NCBI GenBank assembly: GCA_020635655.1
Contig: JACJZI010000007.1
Location: 1-64,000 of the forward strand
DNA from: Flavobacteriales bacterium
GTDB lineage: Bacteria > Bacteroidota > Bacteroidia > Flavobacteriales_F > PHOS-HE28
Length of the DNA stretch: 64,000 bases
Direction of reading: 5' to 3'
In this document: positions 8,659-17,070 of the stretch, in pieces
Numbering within the stretch: position 1 is the first letter of the stretch
Layout: each line of letters begins with the position of its first letter
Program-made: the position numbers and the translations under genes
The notes under the pieces: model-generated
The model's database searches: none
Told to the model about the DNA's origin: nothing
Seen by the model: the letters and a program-made list of their open reading frames with translations, nothing else

Positions 8659-9042
8659 TCAACCCCAGGGCACGGGCTCGATGGGGCGATGCCATCCGGA
8701 GGGCAAGGCCTCCATGCGGTCCGTGCGGTGCAGGACCAGTACGACAGGCGGGATGAGCTCAGGTACTGCTTGGTCCAGAAGAACGGCCGGTTCCGAACGC
8801 CACTCCATATGCTCGAACGGATGTTCGGCCTGACCTTCCGCCTTGCGCAACTGCTTCATCAGGTAGCAGTTCCCATGACAGGTGTTCTTGCCGGGAGCCG
8901 CATCACGCATCACACAGAGTTCCTTCTCGATCCTTGCCCGGTCCAACCGGAATTCCAGGACGACCAGGGAAGGCAGGACCATGTAGAAAAGGAAGAGCGT
9001 CCCGATCGCTGCGGAGATCCAACCTTGCAGGTGACGCTTCAT
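8659..9042 (-). CDS. small membrane protein with CHGNCYLMKQL motif
   Basis: This 127-residue protein has one N-terminal membrane helix (residues 8-30) and then a cysteine motif, NTCHGNCYLMKQLRKAE, preceded by LCVMRD. Small proteins with a C-x-G-x-CYLxKQL motif occur in Bacteroidota next to envelope metal genes, but I know of no assigned function. I chose the ATG at 9042 because it puts the hydrophobic segment at the N-terminus. It runs into the barrel and MbnP genes and is probably cotranscribed with them. Confidence 0.65.
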   Translation of the reverse strand: MKRHLQGWISAAIGTLFLFYMVLPSLVVLEFRLDRARIEKELCVMRDAAPGKNTCHGNCYLMKQLRKAEGQAEHPFEHMEWRSEPAVLLDQAVPELIPPVVLVLHRTDRMEALPSGWHRPIEPVPWG

Positions 9043-9092
9043 TGCGTGACGACCACCCGGTCGTGAGTTCAAAGATACTTCAGGCCGGACGA

Positions 9093-10154
9093 TCATCCGT
9101 ACTCCATGAGCACCACGCTGTGGTCGCCACCGCGGAACCGGTCATAGAGCAGTGCGCGTCGGTAGGGTCCCTTCCGGCCTTCCTGCAGGCGCACCTCCGG
9201 ATGCACCCGTCCGCTGCGCAATGCGGACCAGGTATACCAGGTGCCGAACGCGTTCGCCGTGTAATAGTCGCCGGACAGAAGCTTGTAGGCGGCGATGGTG
9301 GCCCTCGGAAATAGCCGCATGGCGGGCGCATAGGCAAGGTCCGCCTCCACATCGCCGTTCTGGCCCAGGACCACCAGATCGATCACATCCGGACCAACGC
9401 CATTGCGGTCCAATATGGTATGGAGATGTTCCGCCGCATCCGGAAGCGCAGGTGCAAAGCGGATGTCCACATCCAGCAGGCGCACGTCGTCCGCATGCCT
9501 TGGCCGCTGATCCAATACGAAGAAGGCCGACCCTTCTCCGCCGATCGCGCCGCGATCCCTGCTCCGCAGGACCTCCAGGTTATGGACCTGTTCCCCCTTC
9601 AAGGAGCCGGTGCGGCGCTGGATGGCATAGTGATCCTCCGTGATGATATCGGCCCCGCCGGCAAGCAGGTCCCGCCCCCCTTCGTCGCGCACCTGCACGA
9701 AGGCATCGAACAGGGCGCTGGTGAACGAGAGCCCCTTGTGCAGATAGGTGTAGTTGTAGACCCGGCTCTTCAAGGCCAGGGCGATCTGACCGGCCACCGC
9801 GTTGTGTGTGGACTGGATGAACGCCGTGGGGTTCACCATCATCTCATCGTTGGCGATCATGGTCTCCAGGAAGCGTTCGGTGCTTTCCATGCACCCGAGC
9901 CCCGTGCCCACGATGATGCCGCCGGGCTCCTTGACCCCCGCCCTTTCCAGCGCGTTCAGTGCGCATGCCATGCCGAAACGCGATACACGGGCCATGCGTC
10001 GGCCGCGGACCGGGTCCACGTATCGTTTCAGCTCGGGGGTGATGGCGCGCAGGGGATGGCGGTCATAGGCAACGACCTCCTCCAACACATCCCGATCGAA
10101 GGAGGGCTGCGGGGAGATGCAGGACGTGCCGATGATGTGGACCGGCCAGCTCAT
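9093..10154 (-). CDS. ketosynthase-like chain-length factor lacking the active-site Cys
   Basis: This 353-residue beta-ketoacyl synthase homologue aligns with the KS fold, but the nucleophile region reads HKGLSFTSALFD (residues 139-150), where active enzymes have ACSSS. The two catalytic histidines are also absent (LGQNGD and LLSGDYYTANAFG stand in those places). It is therefore probably the non-catalytic chain-length factor partner of the KS encoded upstream, as in type II aryl-polyene and polyketide systems. Its start overlaps the stop of the KS gene (ATGA), which supports stoichiometric translation. It is the last gene of the pigment operon. Confidence 0.8.
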   Translation of the reverse strand: MSWPVHIIGTSCISPQPSFDRDVLEEVVAYDRHPLRAITPELKRYVDPVRGRRMARVSRFGMACALNALERAGVKEPGGIIVGTGLGCMESTERFLETMIANDEMMVNPTAFIQSTHNAVAGQIALALKSRVYNYTYLHKGLSFTSALFDAFVQVRDEGGRDLLAGGADIITEDHYAIQRRTGSLKGEQVHNLEVLRSRDRGAIGGEGSAFFVLDQRPRHADDVRLLDVDIRFAPALPDAAEHLHTILDRNGVGPDVIDLVVLGQNGDVEADLAYAPAMRLFPRATIAAYKLLSGDYYTANAFGTWYTWSALRSGRVHPEVRLQEGRKGPYRRALLYDRFRGGDHSVVLMEYG

Positions 10155-11359
10155 CGGGCGGAGATGACCAATGAGGTATTGTTGCCCCCGAAACCGAACG
10201 AACTGCTGAGCACATGGCGGATCCGCTGACCGGTGCGCGTGTGCAGAACAGGTACGAGAGCGGGTGTCTCCTCCAATGGATCCCGGAAGCGCAGATTGGC
10301 GAACATCGCACCTTCACGGATGGCCAGGGCCGAATACACGGCCTCCACCGCGCCGGCCGCGCCGAGCGTATGCCCCGTGAAGGTCTTCGTCGAGCTGAAC
10401 GGTGGCACCCGATCGCCGAACAACCTTTCCAGGGCGCGCCCCTCCGACGCGTCGTTGTTCAACGTTCCCGTACCATGCACGTTGATATGGTCGATGTCCT
10501 CCGGCGCGACCCCGGCCAGTTCCAGGGCCCCGCGCATCGCGAGGAAGGCCCCCTCCCCTTCGGGTGAACTGGCGGTGGCGTGGAACGCATCATTGGTGTT
10601 CGCATAGCCCGACACGCGCGCCAGTGAAGGCATGCCGTGCTGATGGACGTACCGCTCGGAGGCGATCACCAGATAGGCGGCCGCTTCACCGAGATTCAAT
10701 CCCTTGCGGTCGCGATCAAAGGGGGTGCAGGGCCGCTCATCCAGGATCATCAAGCTGTTGAACCCGTTCACCGTGAAGCGCGAAAGGGCATCGGCACCGC
10801 CCACGACGGCGACGTCCAATCGACCCGCACGGATCAGACGCGCACCCAGCATGATCGCATTGGCGGACGAAGAACACGCCGTGCTGATGGTCGTCACGAG
10901 CCCCTGGATGTCAAGTTCCATCGCCACGCGTTCGGAATGGTCGCCGGGGTCGTGCGTTCCAAGGAACCGAAGGACCTCCTCGGGCGCATCGTCGTGGAAG
11001 AACTGCGGATAGATCAGCTCCGCGCTGTCCATGCCTCCCACTGTGGTCGCGGAGATCAGGCCGACGCGACCTTCATCGGTCGCCAGGTCCGCCTGCCTGA
11101 CCGCCTGGCGTGCAGCGATCAATGCGAGCAGTGCCGTGCGTGTCCAGCTGCGCGGATCGGCCGGCCCCGCCAGTTCCGCAAGCGTGGCGTTGTCCATCTT
11201 CACTTCGGCCGCCGGCAGCCGGTCGCGATGGCGGGTGTCCAACCGGGTGATGGGGCCAATGCCCGTGCGTTCCGCGAGCAGGGCGTGCAGGTTCTCCTCC
11301 ACGTTGTTGCCCAGCGCCGAAATGACGCCCATGCCCAGGATGTGCACCGATCCTTCCAT
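10151..11359 (-). CDS. beta-ketoacyl-ACP synthase II-type (aryl-polyene/flexirubin KS)
   Basis: This 402-residue condensing enzyme has a complete triad: Cys162 in STACSSS, His295 in NVHGTGTLNND and His330 in FTGHTLGAAG. It would elongate an ACP-bound polyene chain with malonyl-ACP. With the inactive paralogue downstream it forms a KS/CLF pair. The neighbours (ABC transporter, BtrH-like protein, darB) match the gene order of flexirubin-type clusters in Flavobacteria, so aryl-polyene synthesis is the likeliest role rather than housekeeping fatty acid synthesis. Confidence 0.85.
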   Translation of the reverse strand: MEGSVHILGMGVISALGNNVEENLHALLAERTGIGPITRLDTRHRDRLPAAEVKMDNATLAELAGPADPRSWTRTALLALIAARQAVRQADLATDEGRVGLISATTVGGMDSAELIYPQFFHDDAPEEVLRFLGTHDPGDHSERVAMELDIQGLVTTISTACSSSANAIMLGARLIRAGRLDVAVVGGADALSRFTVNGFNSLMILDERPCTPFDRDRKGLNLGEAAAYLVIASERYVHQHGMPSLARVSGYANTNDAFHATASSPEGEGAFLAMRGALELAGVAPEDIDHINVHGTGTLNNDASEGRALERLFGDRVPPFSSTKTFTGHTLGAAGAVEAVYSALAIREGAMFANLRFRDPLEETPALVPVLHTRTGQRIRHVLSSSFGFGGNNTSLVISAR

Positions 11360-11362
11360 CGG

Positions 11363-12640
11363 TCAGCGACGCGCCACGCGGAGTTCCGCCCCTACGCTGA
11401 GCAGGATGCAAACGGCCGCGAACGCGAACAGTGGAAGCAGGTACGGGAACAGATCGACCCAGCCACCCGCGCGCAACAGCACGGCGTTGAACGCCTCCAT
11501 GGACCAGTTCAAGGGGCTGAGATGGCCGAGGGCCTGCATCGCGTCGGGCATGATGTACAGTGGGACCCAGATCCCACCGATGGCCGAAAGTATCACCACG
11601 GCCGTGGACCCGAGCACGGCCGACTGCTGTTGCGTGCGTGTGACCGAACCGATCAACACCCCGAATGAGGTCGCCGCGAGGCCGATGGCCAGGGACGCAA
11701 TGAGCAGCAGGGCGATCGTTCCGGAACCGGCCAGTTGCAGGGGCGCAAGCCCGAGCAGAGGGAGCACGTACCGGCCGACGATCAGCAGGAGCACGGCCTG
11801 GAGCAGGCATACCGTCAGATAGGCCGACAGACGGCCCAGTATCCGGTCCGTGGTCGTTCCGGGCATGGTCAGCAGGCGCGTCATGCAGCCCGAGTCCCGT
11901 TCCTTCACCATGTTGCCCGCGAGCAACACCACGCTGAAGAACATGGCGAAGATGGTCCATGCCGGCACGTTGTGCTGGGTGGAATCGAGCGCCACCCGTT
12001 CGCCGGCGACGTCCCTGGCCGCCATCCGCTGCTCGACGCCGATGAAGGAACCTTCCAGGCGTGGCACCCGCACGCTATCACCCGTCAGTTCGGTCATGCG
12101 TTCGGCGAGATCACCCAGCAGTTGTTGGGCGGTGAGGCCCGCCAGGATGCGTTGTATCGCGCCCCGGACCAGCGATCGGAACGCCTGCTTGACCGCGGGA
12201 TCGAGGATAAGCACCACGTTCGCCGTGTCCGTCGCAGGAACACGGGAGCCATCAAAGTAGGTCGTCACCTGCGCGGAGCTTCTTTCGGCGAGCATCTCAC
12301 TGACATGGCAGGGGATGATCACACCCACCTGCTGTTCGCCCCGCCGAACAAGATCGCGCAGATCATCGTCCGTCAGGCCGGAGGACGTCGCATCGGTCAG
12401 GATGAAAGGACCTGCCTTCTGAAGCCCATGCACCACTCCCCGACCGACGACACCTTGGTCGTGGTCGATGAGGACCACCTTCACCCGGTTCTCGGTGAAG
12501 TCGCGGAAGGGCGCATCCTGCACGACCGCCATGATGCAGACCAGGGCCACCGGCATGCCGAAGAGCAGGGCCAGGCCGGCGCGATCGCGCAGCAACAGGA
12601 GCAGTTCCTTGCGGATATGGGCGGCGATGCGCTGGATCAT
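11363..12640 (-). CDS. ABC-2 type transporter permease (pigment cluster)
   Basis: This is a 425-residue membrane protein with one helix near the N-terminus, a large extracytoplasmic domain (about residues 45-220) and a C-terminal bundle of five or six helices ending near residue 420. This is the YhhJ/YadH-like ABC-2 topology. The start overlaps the stop of the ATPase gene (ATGA at 12637-12640), so the two form one exporter. Its place between the BtrH-like gene and the KS pair suggests it moves a pigment precursor or lipid to the outer membrane; that is inference. Confidence 0.85.
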   Translation of the reverse strand: MIQRIAAHIRKELLLLLRDRAGLALLFGMPVALVCIMAVVQDAPFRDFTENRVKVVLIDHDQGVVGRGVVHGLQKAGPFILTDATSSGLTDDDLRDLVRRGEQQVGVIIPCHVSEMLAERSSAQVTTYFDGSRVPATDTANVVLILDPAVKQAFRSLVRGAIQRILAGLTAQQLLGDLAERMTELTGDSVRVPRLEGSFIGVEQRMAARDVAGERVALDSTQHNVPAWTIFAMFFSVVLLAGNMVKERDSGCMTRLLTMPGTTTDRILGRLSAYLTVCLLQAVLLLIVGRYVLPLLGLAPLQLAGSGTIALLLIASLAIGLAATSFGVLIGSVTRTQQQSAVLGSTAVVILSAIGGIWVPLYIMPDAMQALGHLSPLNWSMEAFNAVLLRAGGWVDLFPYLLPLFAFAAVCILLSVGAELRVARR

Positions 12641-13386
12641 GCGGGGTCGTCGCGCAATGCACGACCGGTGATGCGCAGGAAGGTCTCTTCCAGGCGTTCC
12701 TGACCGGACCGGGACCGCATGTCGGCGATCTCACCCGCCACCCGGCCGTGATCGATGATGGTGACCCGGGAGCAAAGCCGTTCCGCTTCCTCCAGATGGT
12801 GCGATGAATAGAGCACGGTCGTACCTGTCCGGTTGATCTCTTCCAGCAATTCCCAAATGGCGGCGCGGGATTGCACGTCGATGCCGACCGTGGGTTCGTC
12901 CAGCACCAGCACGGCCGGTGCGTGCAACAGGGCGGTGATCAGGTTCAGGCGCCGCTGCATGCCGCCGCTCCATTGTCGGACCGGTTCCGACGCACGCGCG
13001 CTCAGCCCGGTGCGCTCGAGCAGTTCCGAGCCCCGCTCCCGCAGGGTGCTCCTGTCAAGACCGAGGAGACGGCCGAAGTAGTCCAGGTTCTCGCGGGCGG
13101 TGAGGGTGCCGTACAGGGCGATCTCCTGCGGTACGAAGCCCATCATGGAAAGTGCGCGTCCCTTGTTCGCCCGCATGGTGACCCCCTTGACCTCCACCGA
13201 TCCGGTGGTCGGGCCAAGCACACCGGTGATGATCGAGAGCAGCGTGGTCTTGCCCGCACCATTGGGGCCCAGCAAGCCGAAGAACTCCCCGGGGAGCACA
13301 TCGATGTCCACACCGCGCAACGCCTCCGAAGCGGCACCGCGGTAGCGCTTGGTCACGGAACGTACACGGATGTCGGGCTGCTCCAT
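12637..13386 (-). CDS. ABC transporter ATP-binding protein (pigment cluster)
   Basis: This 249-residue ATPase has Walker A GPNGAGKTT near residue 38, the signature QWSGGMQRR and Walker B LVLDEPTVGID. I chose the ATG at 13386, since homologues begin shortly before the first strand (DIRVRSVTKRY). It is five bases from the stop of the BtrH-like gene and overlaps the permease start by four bases. It powers the ABC-2 permease encoded next. Confidence 0.9.
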   Translation of the reverse strand: MEQPDIRVRSVTKRYRGAASEALRGVDIDVLPGEFFGLLGPNGAGKTTLLSIITGVLGPTTGSVEVKGVTMRANKGRALSMMGFVPQEIALYGTLTARENLDYFGRLLGLDRSTLRERGSELLERTGLSARASEPVRQWSGGMQRRLNLITALLHAPAVLVLDEPTVGIDVQSRAAIWELLEEINRTGTTVLYSSHHLEEAERLCSRVTIIDHGRVAGEIADMRSRSGQERLEETFLRITGRALRDDPA

Positions 13387-13391
13387 CAGGC

Positions 13392-14408
13392 TCAACGCAC
13401 GGCCTTGGCCAACTCCTTGAAGAAGCGTTGCTCCTGCCGACCGATGTCCGTCAACTTGTCGGCCAGTGAGCCGTAGGTGATATGGGCCTCGGCCCTGTCC
13501 TTGCAAAGGCGTCCCGCCTCATAGGCGAAATCGCGCCATTGGTCACCGATGGTGGTCATCCGTTCGGCGAATTCCCTGAGGTCCGGACGGTCCAGGATCG
13601 TGGCCGATTCCTGAAGGAACGCCCCGAACATGAAACGGAACCCCGCACCGCCGGTACCGATCTCCTCCTGCATGCGGATCAGGTTGCCAAGGGCGAGGCG
13701 GGCCTTGGCGGGCCCGAGGTCACGCTCGTAGTTCCGCAGCCGGGCGGCGAGGAACGCGATGCCCTTCGACCCGAACATGGGCAGAGGGGTCGTGGACATG
13801 TCCCGTGCGGTGCGACGCAATCCCTTGGCCGCGGCGCGGCGCAGGTCGGCACCTGCGGGCACTTTTTCAGGATAGTACATGCGCCCACTGGTATTGGGCA
13901 TTCCCTTGGCGAACCGGGCGCGCATGAGCGCCGTGCGGTGGATGCGCGTGGTGGCGTCCATCACTGGATCGCTCACGTGGTACTCGTCCCCCTCCCTGCC
14001 GAAAACGACGATGTTGTGGGCGTTGAAATGGAATCGGAACGCCTTGGGCAGGTACGGCAGGTAGAAGACGCTGGTGAGCATACCCACGGGCAGGCCCCGG
14101 TCAAGGACACGGTCCAGTTCGGCCATGGCCGCCAGGGGATCCCGGAACTTCCGGCGTTCCATACGCACACCGGTGTTGTTGGAGAACCGCTTGAAGATGT
14201 GGCCGGGCAGGATGCGGTAGCTGGTGACCGGCAGGCCGTTCACCTTCAGGAACGGCATGTGGCTGTAAAAAAGGCCGGAGCCGATCCCCAACGCGAGCGG
14301 TTCGGACACCTTCATGCCATGGAAGCGCATGAGGTTGGAGATCACGCCAGTCTCGCAATGGGCAGACTGCTGGTGGTCGAACGGGATGATGCGATCGGAC
14401 GCTGTCAT
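13392..14408 (-). CDS. BtrH N-terminal domain protein (DUF4872)
   Basis: The 338-residue protein begins with the BtrH-like segment IPFDHQQSAHCETGVISNLM, a Cys-His arrangement seen in BtrH-type acyltransferases that move an acyl group from an acyl carrier protein to an acceptor. The middle part (HFNAHNIVVFGREG and YHVSDPVM) and the helical C-terminal half fit BtrH plus DUF4872. In flexirubin-type clusters such a protein is conserved and could join the polyene acid to another moiety, possibly the dialkylresorcinol; this is inference. The start overlaps the stop of the upstream gene by four bases. Confidence 0.8.
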   Translation of the reverse strand: MTASDRIIPFDHQQSAHCETGVISNLMRFHGMKVSEPLALGIGSGLFYSHMPFLKVNGLPVTSYRILPGHIFKRFSNNTGVRMERRKFRDPLAAMAELDRVLDRGLPVGMLTSVFYLPYLPKAFRFHFNAHNIVVFGREGDEYHVSDPVMDATTRIHRTALMRARFAKGMPNTSGRMYYPEKVPAGADLRRAAAKGLRRTARDMSTTPLPMFGSKGIAFLAARLRNYERDLGPAKARLALGNLIRMQEEIGTGGAGFRFMFGAFLQESATILDRPDLREFAERMTTIGDQWRDFAYEAGRLCKDRAEAHITYGSLADKLTDIGRQEQRFFKELAKAVR

Positions 14409-14806
14409 TCCGGCACACGCTTCAATTGGTCCACGGTCACCTGGAGCACCTCGGCATAGCGCTGGAGTGTGTGTTCGTCAAGCCGGGCAAAATCCTTCGG
14501 GCGAAGGTGCTTCCGTATGCGTCGCGCACCCGAACCCATGTGCTGCGCCAGCAGGGCGGGGTCCATCATATTCTTCTCCATGTGGTAGGCGAGCGGGCTC
14601 GATCGCCCGGCGATCACATCCTGTCGCGCCTGTTCCACGCGCTCGTTGATCACGTCCCAAGCCTGCTCCAGTGCCACGTTCTCGGGTTCCCAACCCACGC
14701 TGGGCACCTTCTCGTACTCGCCCTTTTCATTGATGGCGTATTTCACCACCTTGAACTTGCCCTCCAGCATGCGGGCATCATCCTGGGGTACTTCCTCCTT
14801 CTTCAT
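14405..14806 (-). CDS. small conserved protein of the flexirubin-type cluster
   Basis: The 133-residue soluble protein begins MKKEEVPQDDARMLEG, and the ATG at 14806 is chosen for that reason. It has no signal or membrane segment. The C-terminal part (LDEHTLQRYAEVLQVTVDQL) resembles the last helices of an XRE-type DNA-binding fold, so a regulatory or scaffolding role is possible. I recall similar short proteins between the DarB-like and BtrH-like genes of Flavobacteria, without a known function. It overlaps the BtrH-like start by four bases. Confidence 0.7.
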   Translation of the reverse strand: MKKEEVPQDDARMLEGKFKVVKYAINEKGEYEKVPSVGWEPENVALEQAWDVINERVEQARQDVIAGRSSPLAYHMEKNMMDPALLAQHMGSGARRIRKHLRPKDFARLDEHTLQRYAEVLQVTVDQLKRVPE

Positions 14807-14917
14807 GGCAGTTTCATGGAATGGTGCGGGCACATCGCGCGCGCGACCTGTGAGCACGGGACAAGCATGCAAAAGTAACCAGCCGCGACGATGGGCCGAC
14901 CGCTCGGAAGATCCGGC

Positions 14918-16048
14918 TCAGACGACGGTAAGCAGGGCGTAGGTGTAGGAGAACCGGGCGCTCTCCGGCACCATCAGCAGCACCTTCATCCCCTTCTCGA
15001 GCCGGCCCGATGCCATGAGGTCCCGCAGCATGAGATAGACGGAGGCCGAACCGACGTTGCCGACCTCCACCAGGTTGATGAACCACTTTTCCAGGGGGAT
15101 CTCGATGCCCCGGTGCTCCAATTCCTTGAACACCCGGTCGCGGAAGAAGAACGAGGACAGGTGAGGCAGAAAGAAATCGATGGAGGAGACATCCAACTCC
15201 TTCATGCGCAGCACCTCCTCCAGCATGCGTCCTCCGTACTCCACGATGTTGCCACCGAGCAGCTTCACGTCCTGCTTCATGCTGAAGACGGACTTTCCGG
15301 CAAGTTCTCCGGCCTCGAAGGTCTTCCATCCGTGGAACTCGCCGTTCGCGTCCTTGTCGCCTCCGGAATACATGCACACGCCAAGTTCATTGGCGTAGCT
15401 GCGCCCCAGGATCCAATCGATCCTGAGGCTGAGGTCGCCGCGCGGCCTTGGTTCCAACAGGGCAGCCGCAGCGCCATCGCTCAGCATCCAGCGGAGGAAC
15501 TCCTTCTCGAAACCGATGATGGGGTCGGTCTCCAGCTGCCGGAAGCGCTCCGTCTCGTGTTCGAAATTGCGGGCCATCATCATGGGCGACACCAGCTCGG
15601 AACCGGAGCTGACCGCATTCCGTGAATCGCCCGCGCGCACGCTCAGGTAGGCGTACTTCATGGCGTGCATGCCCGAGCAGCAGGCCCCCGACGGGGAGAT
15701 GATCTCCATGGGCATGGGCAGCAGGCCATGCACCTGCGCAGCGTGGGATGGAAGGAACTGGTCCGGTGAGGATGTGCCGCAGGCGAGCACCTCCAGGTCC
15801 TCCAGTGCCACACCGTCTCCCTCGAGCCCCTTGACGGCCTCCACCACAAGCTGGGCATTGGTGTGCGTGATACGGCCCTGCTTGTCCAGCGCGTAGTAGC
15901 GTTGCCGGATGCCATTGTTCCGCAGCACGATGCCCCGGGCACGGGAGGGCTTCCCATCGATCATGCCCAGATAATCGACCATCTCCTCGTTCGAGATGAC
16001 CTCGTTGGGCAGGAAGGCGGAAACCTTGGTGATGTAGACCTCTTGCAA
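14918..16048 (-). CDS. darB: DarB-like beta-ketoacyl-ACP synthase III
   Basis: This 376-residue KAS III homologue has SPSGACCSGMHAM around residues 118-130, where Cys123 or Cys124 is the nucleophile, and the C-terminal NVGSASVYL segment. The sequence closely follows DarB proteins of flexirubin-producing Bacteroidota. DarB joins two beta-ketoacyl units, and DarA helps form the dialkylresorcinol ring. The start is TTG (16046-16048); no ATG in frame gives a better N-terminus, as MQEVYITKVSAFLPNE matches the family start. It has its own promoter at 16083-16113 and heads the block down to 9093. Confidence 0.88.
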   Translation of the reverse strand: MQEVYITKVSAFLPNEVISNEEMVDYLGMIDGKPSRARGIVLRNNGIRQRYYALDKQGRITHTNAQLVVEAVKGLEGDGVALEDLEVLACGTSSPDQFLPSHAAQVHGLLPMPMEIISPSGACCSGMHAMKYAYLSVRAGDSRNAVSSGSELVSPMMMARNFEHETERFRQLETDPIIGFEKEFLRWMLSDGAAAALLEPRPRGDLSLRIDWILGRSYANELGVCMYSGGDKDANGEFHGWKTFEAGELAGKSVFSMKQDVKLLGGNIVEYGGRMLEEVLRMKELDVSSIDFFLPHLSSFFFRDRVFKELEHRGIEIPLEKWFINLVEVGNVGSASVYLMLRDLMASGRLEKGMKVLLMVPESARFSYTYALLTVV

Positions 16049-16082
16049 TGTCGTCGAAATAGCCCCCCCGAGTTCGGACCGG

Positions 16083-16113
16083 CAAAAGTAGACCGATGGC
16101 CCCTTTCAACAAA
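16083..16113 (-). promoter_or_regulatory. Bacteroidota-type promoter for the darB operon
   Basis: On the minus strand a -33 box TTTG (16110-16113) and a perfect -7 box TACTTTTG (16083-16090) are separated by 19 bases. This is the TTTG-N19-TAnnTTTG arrangement known from Bacteroidota. The predicted transcript start near 16077 leaves a leader of about 30 bases before the TTG start of darB. Confidence 0.7.
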
Positions 16114-16167
16114 GACCGGGCCCGCGTTGTTCATCCATGCGCCCTTGTTCAAAGGAGGGACCGCACT

Positions 16168-17070
16168 TCAATAGTCCATGATCCGCCGGATCTCGGCCTC
16201 GATCGCACCGCGTTGCACAAGCGAGAGAACACGGGTGGATATTGCGGTGATCGGTGACAGGATGAAAGCCCCGATGGGCAGCAGACGGCTCAATAAGGCC
16301 ACGCGTCGGCGACGGCTCCCGGGATCCTTGTCCACATGGGCCAGGATGAACTCGCGGTACTTCCCGAACAGCACGGTCGCACGCTTCTCCAGAAGCAGGA
16401 GCGCAGGCTTGATCCGCATCGCCCCTGCCTCCTGGAGCGCCGGGCCGAGATCCAGTTCTTTCCCTTCCAGCCAGAGGCGCACCACTTCCCCGAACCGGGC
16501 CGCACCCTGCATCTCCTGGGGCCGGATCCCCGCCGCTGGGAACATCAGGAACGGGTCCTTTTTCCCCTGGAACATCCACCGGATGATCGTGATGATGCTG
16601 ACCAGATTGGGGCTGCGGTCCTCCACGCTGATGTTCCCCACCATGTGACCGCCCAGCTCGGCCACCCGGCGACGCACGTGCTCCTGGGCCAGCACCCACA
16701 TGTTGCGCGCACCGATCACGGTCAGCACCGGGCGACCCTTCAGATAGGTCTCTGCCAGGGGATGTTCCAGGAAGGAATTGAACGGTATCGATGGATTGAG
16801 GAACCAGATCGTGTAACCGAGCACCACCAGATCGTACGGACCATCGGGCGGGACATCGAACGGCACCAATTCCACAGGCACCCGGCCGACCGACTCCGGA
16901 AAGGCGTCGAAGAAGGACATCCGGCTCCAAGGGAACGGGTACGGTCGCTTTGGGCGCAGGACCAGATGATCGATTCGATAGTCTGCTGCCTCCCAGGGGG
17001 CGGCGATCGATCGCAGCAGTTCCGTCAATTGCCCGGTCTGGGAATAATGTATGATCAGAATTCGCTTCAT
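16168..17070 (-). CDS. darA: dialkylresorcinol condensing enzyme DarA
   Basis: The 300-residue protein begins MKRILIIHYSQTGQL, a flavodoxin-like phosphate-binding start. It carries family features of DarA: RPKRPYPFPW, WFLNPSIP, and VIGARNMWVLAQE. DarA works with DarB to build 2,5-dialkylresorcinols, the lipid part of flexirubins. The start overlaps the stop of a family 2 glycosyltransferase by four bases, so darA is translated as the last gene of the glycan operon rather than with darB, which has its own promoter. This arrangement is unusual. Confidence 0.87.
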   Translation of the reverse strand: MKRILIIHYSQTGQLTELLRSIAAPWEAADYRIDHLVLRPKRPYPFPWSRMSFFDAFPESVGRVPVELVPFDVPPDGPYDLVVLGYTIWFLNPSIPFNSFLEHPLAETYLKGRPVLTVIGARNMWVLAQEHVRRRVAELGGHMVGNISVEDRSPNLVSIITIIRWMFQGKKDPFLMFPAAGIRPQEMQGAARFGEVVRLWLEGKELDLGPALQEAGAMRIKPALLLLEKRATVLFGKYREFILAHVDKDPGSRRRRVALLSRLLPIGAFILSPITAISTRVLSLVQRGAIEAEIRRIMDY

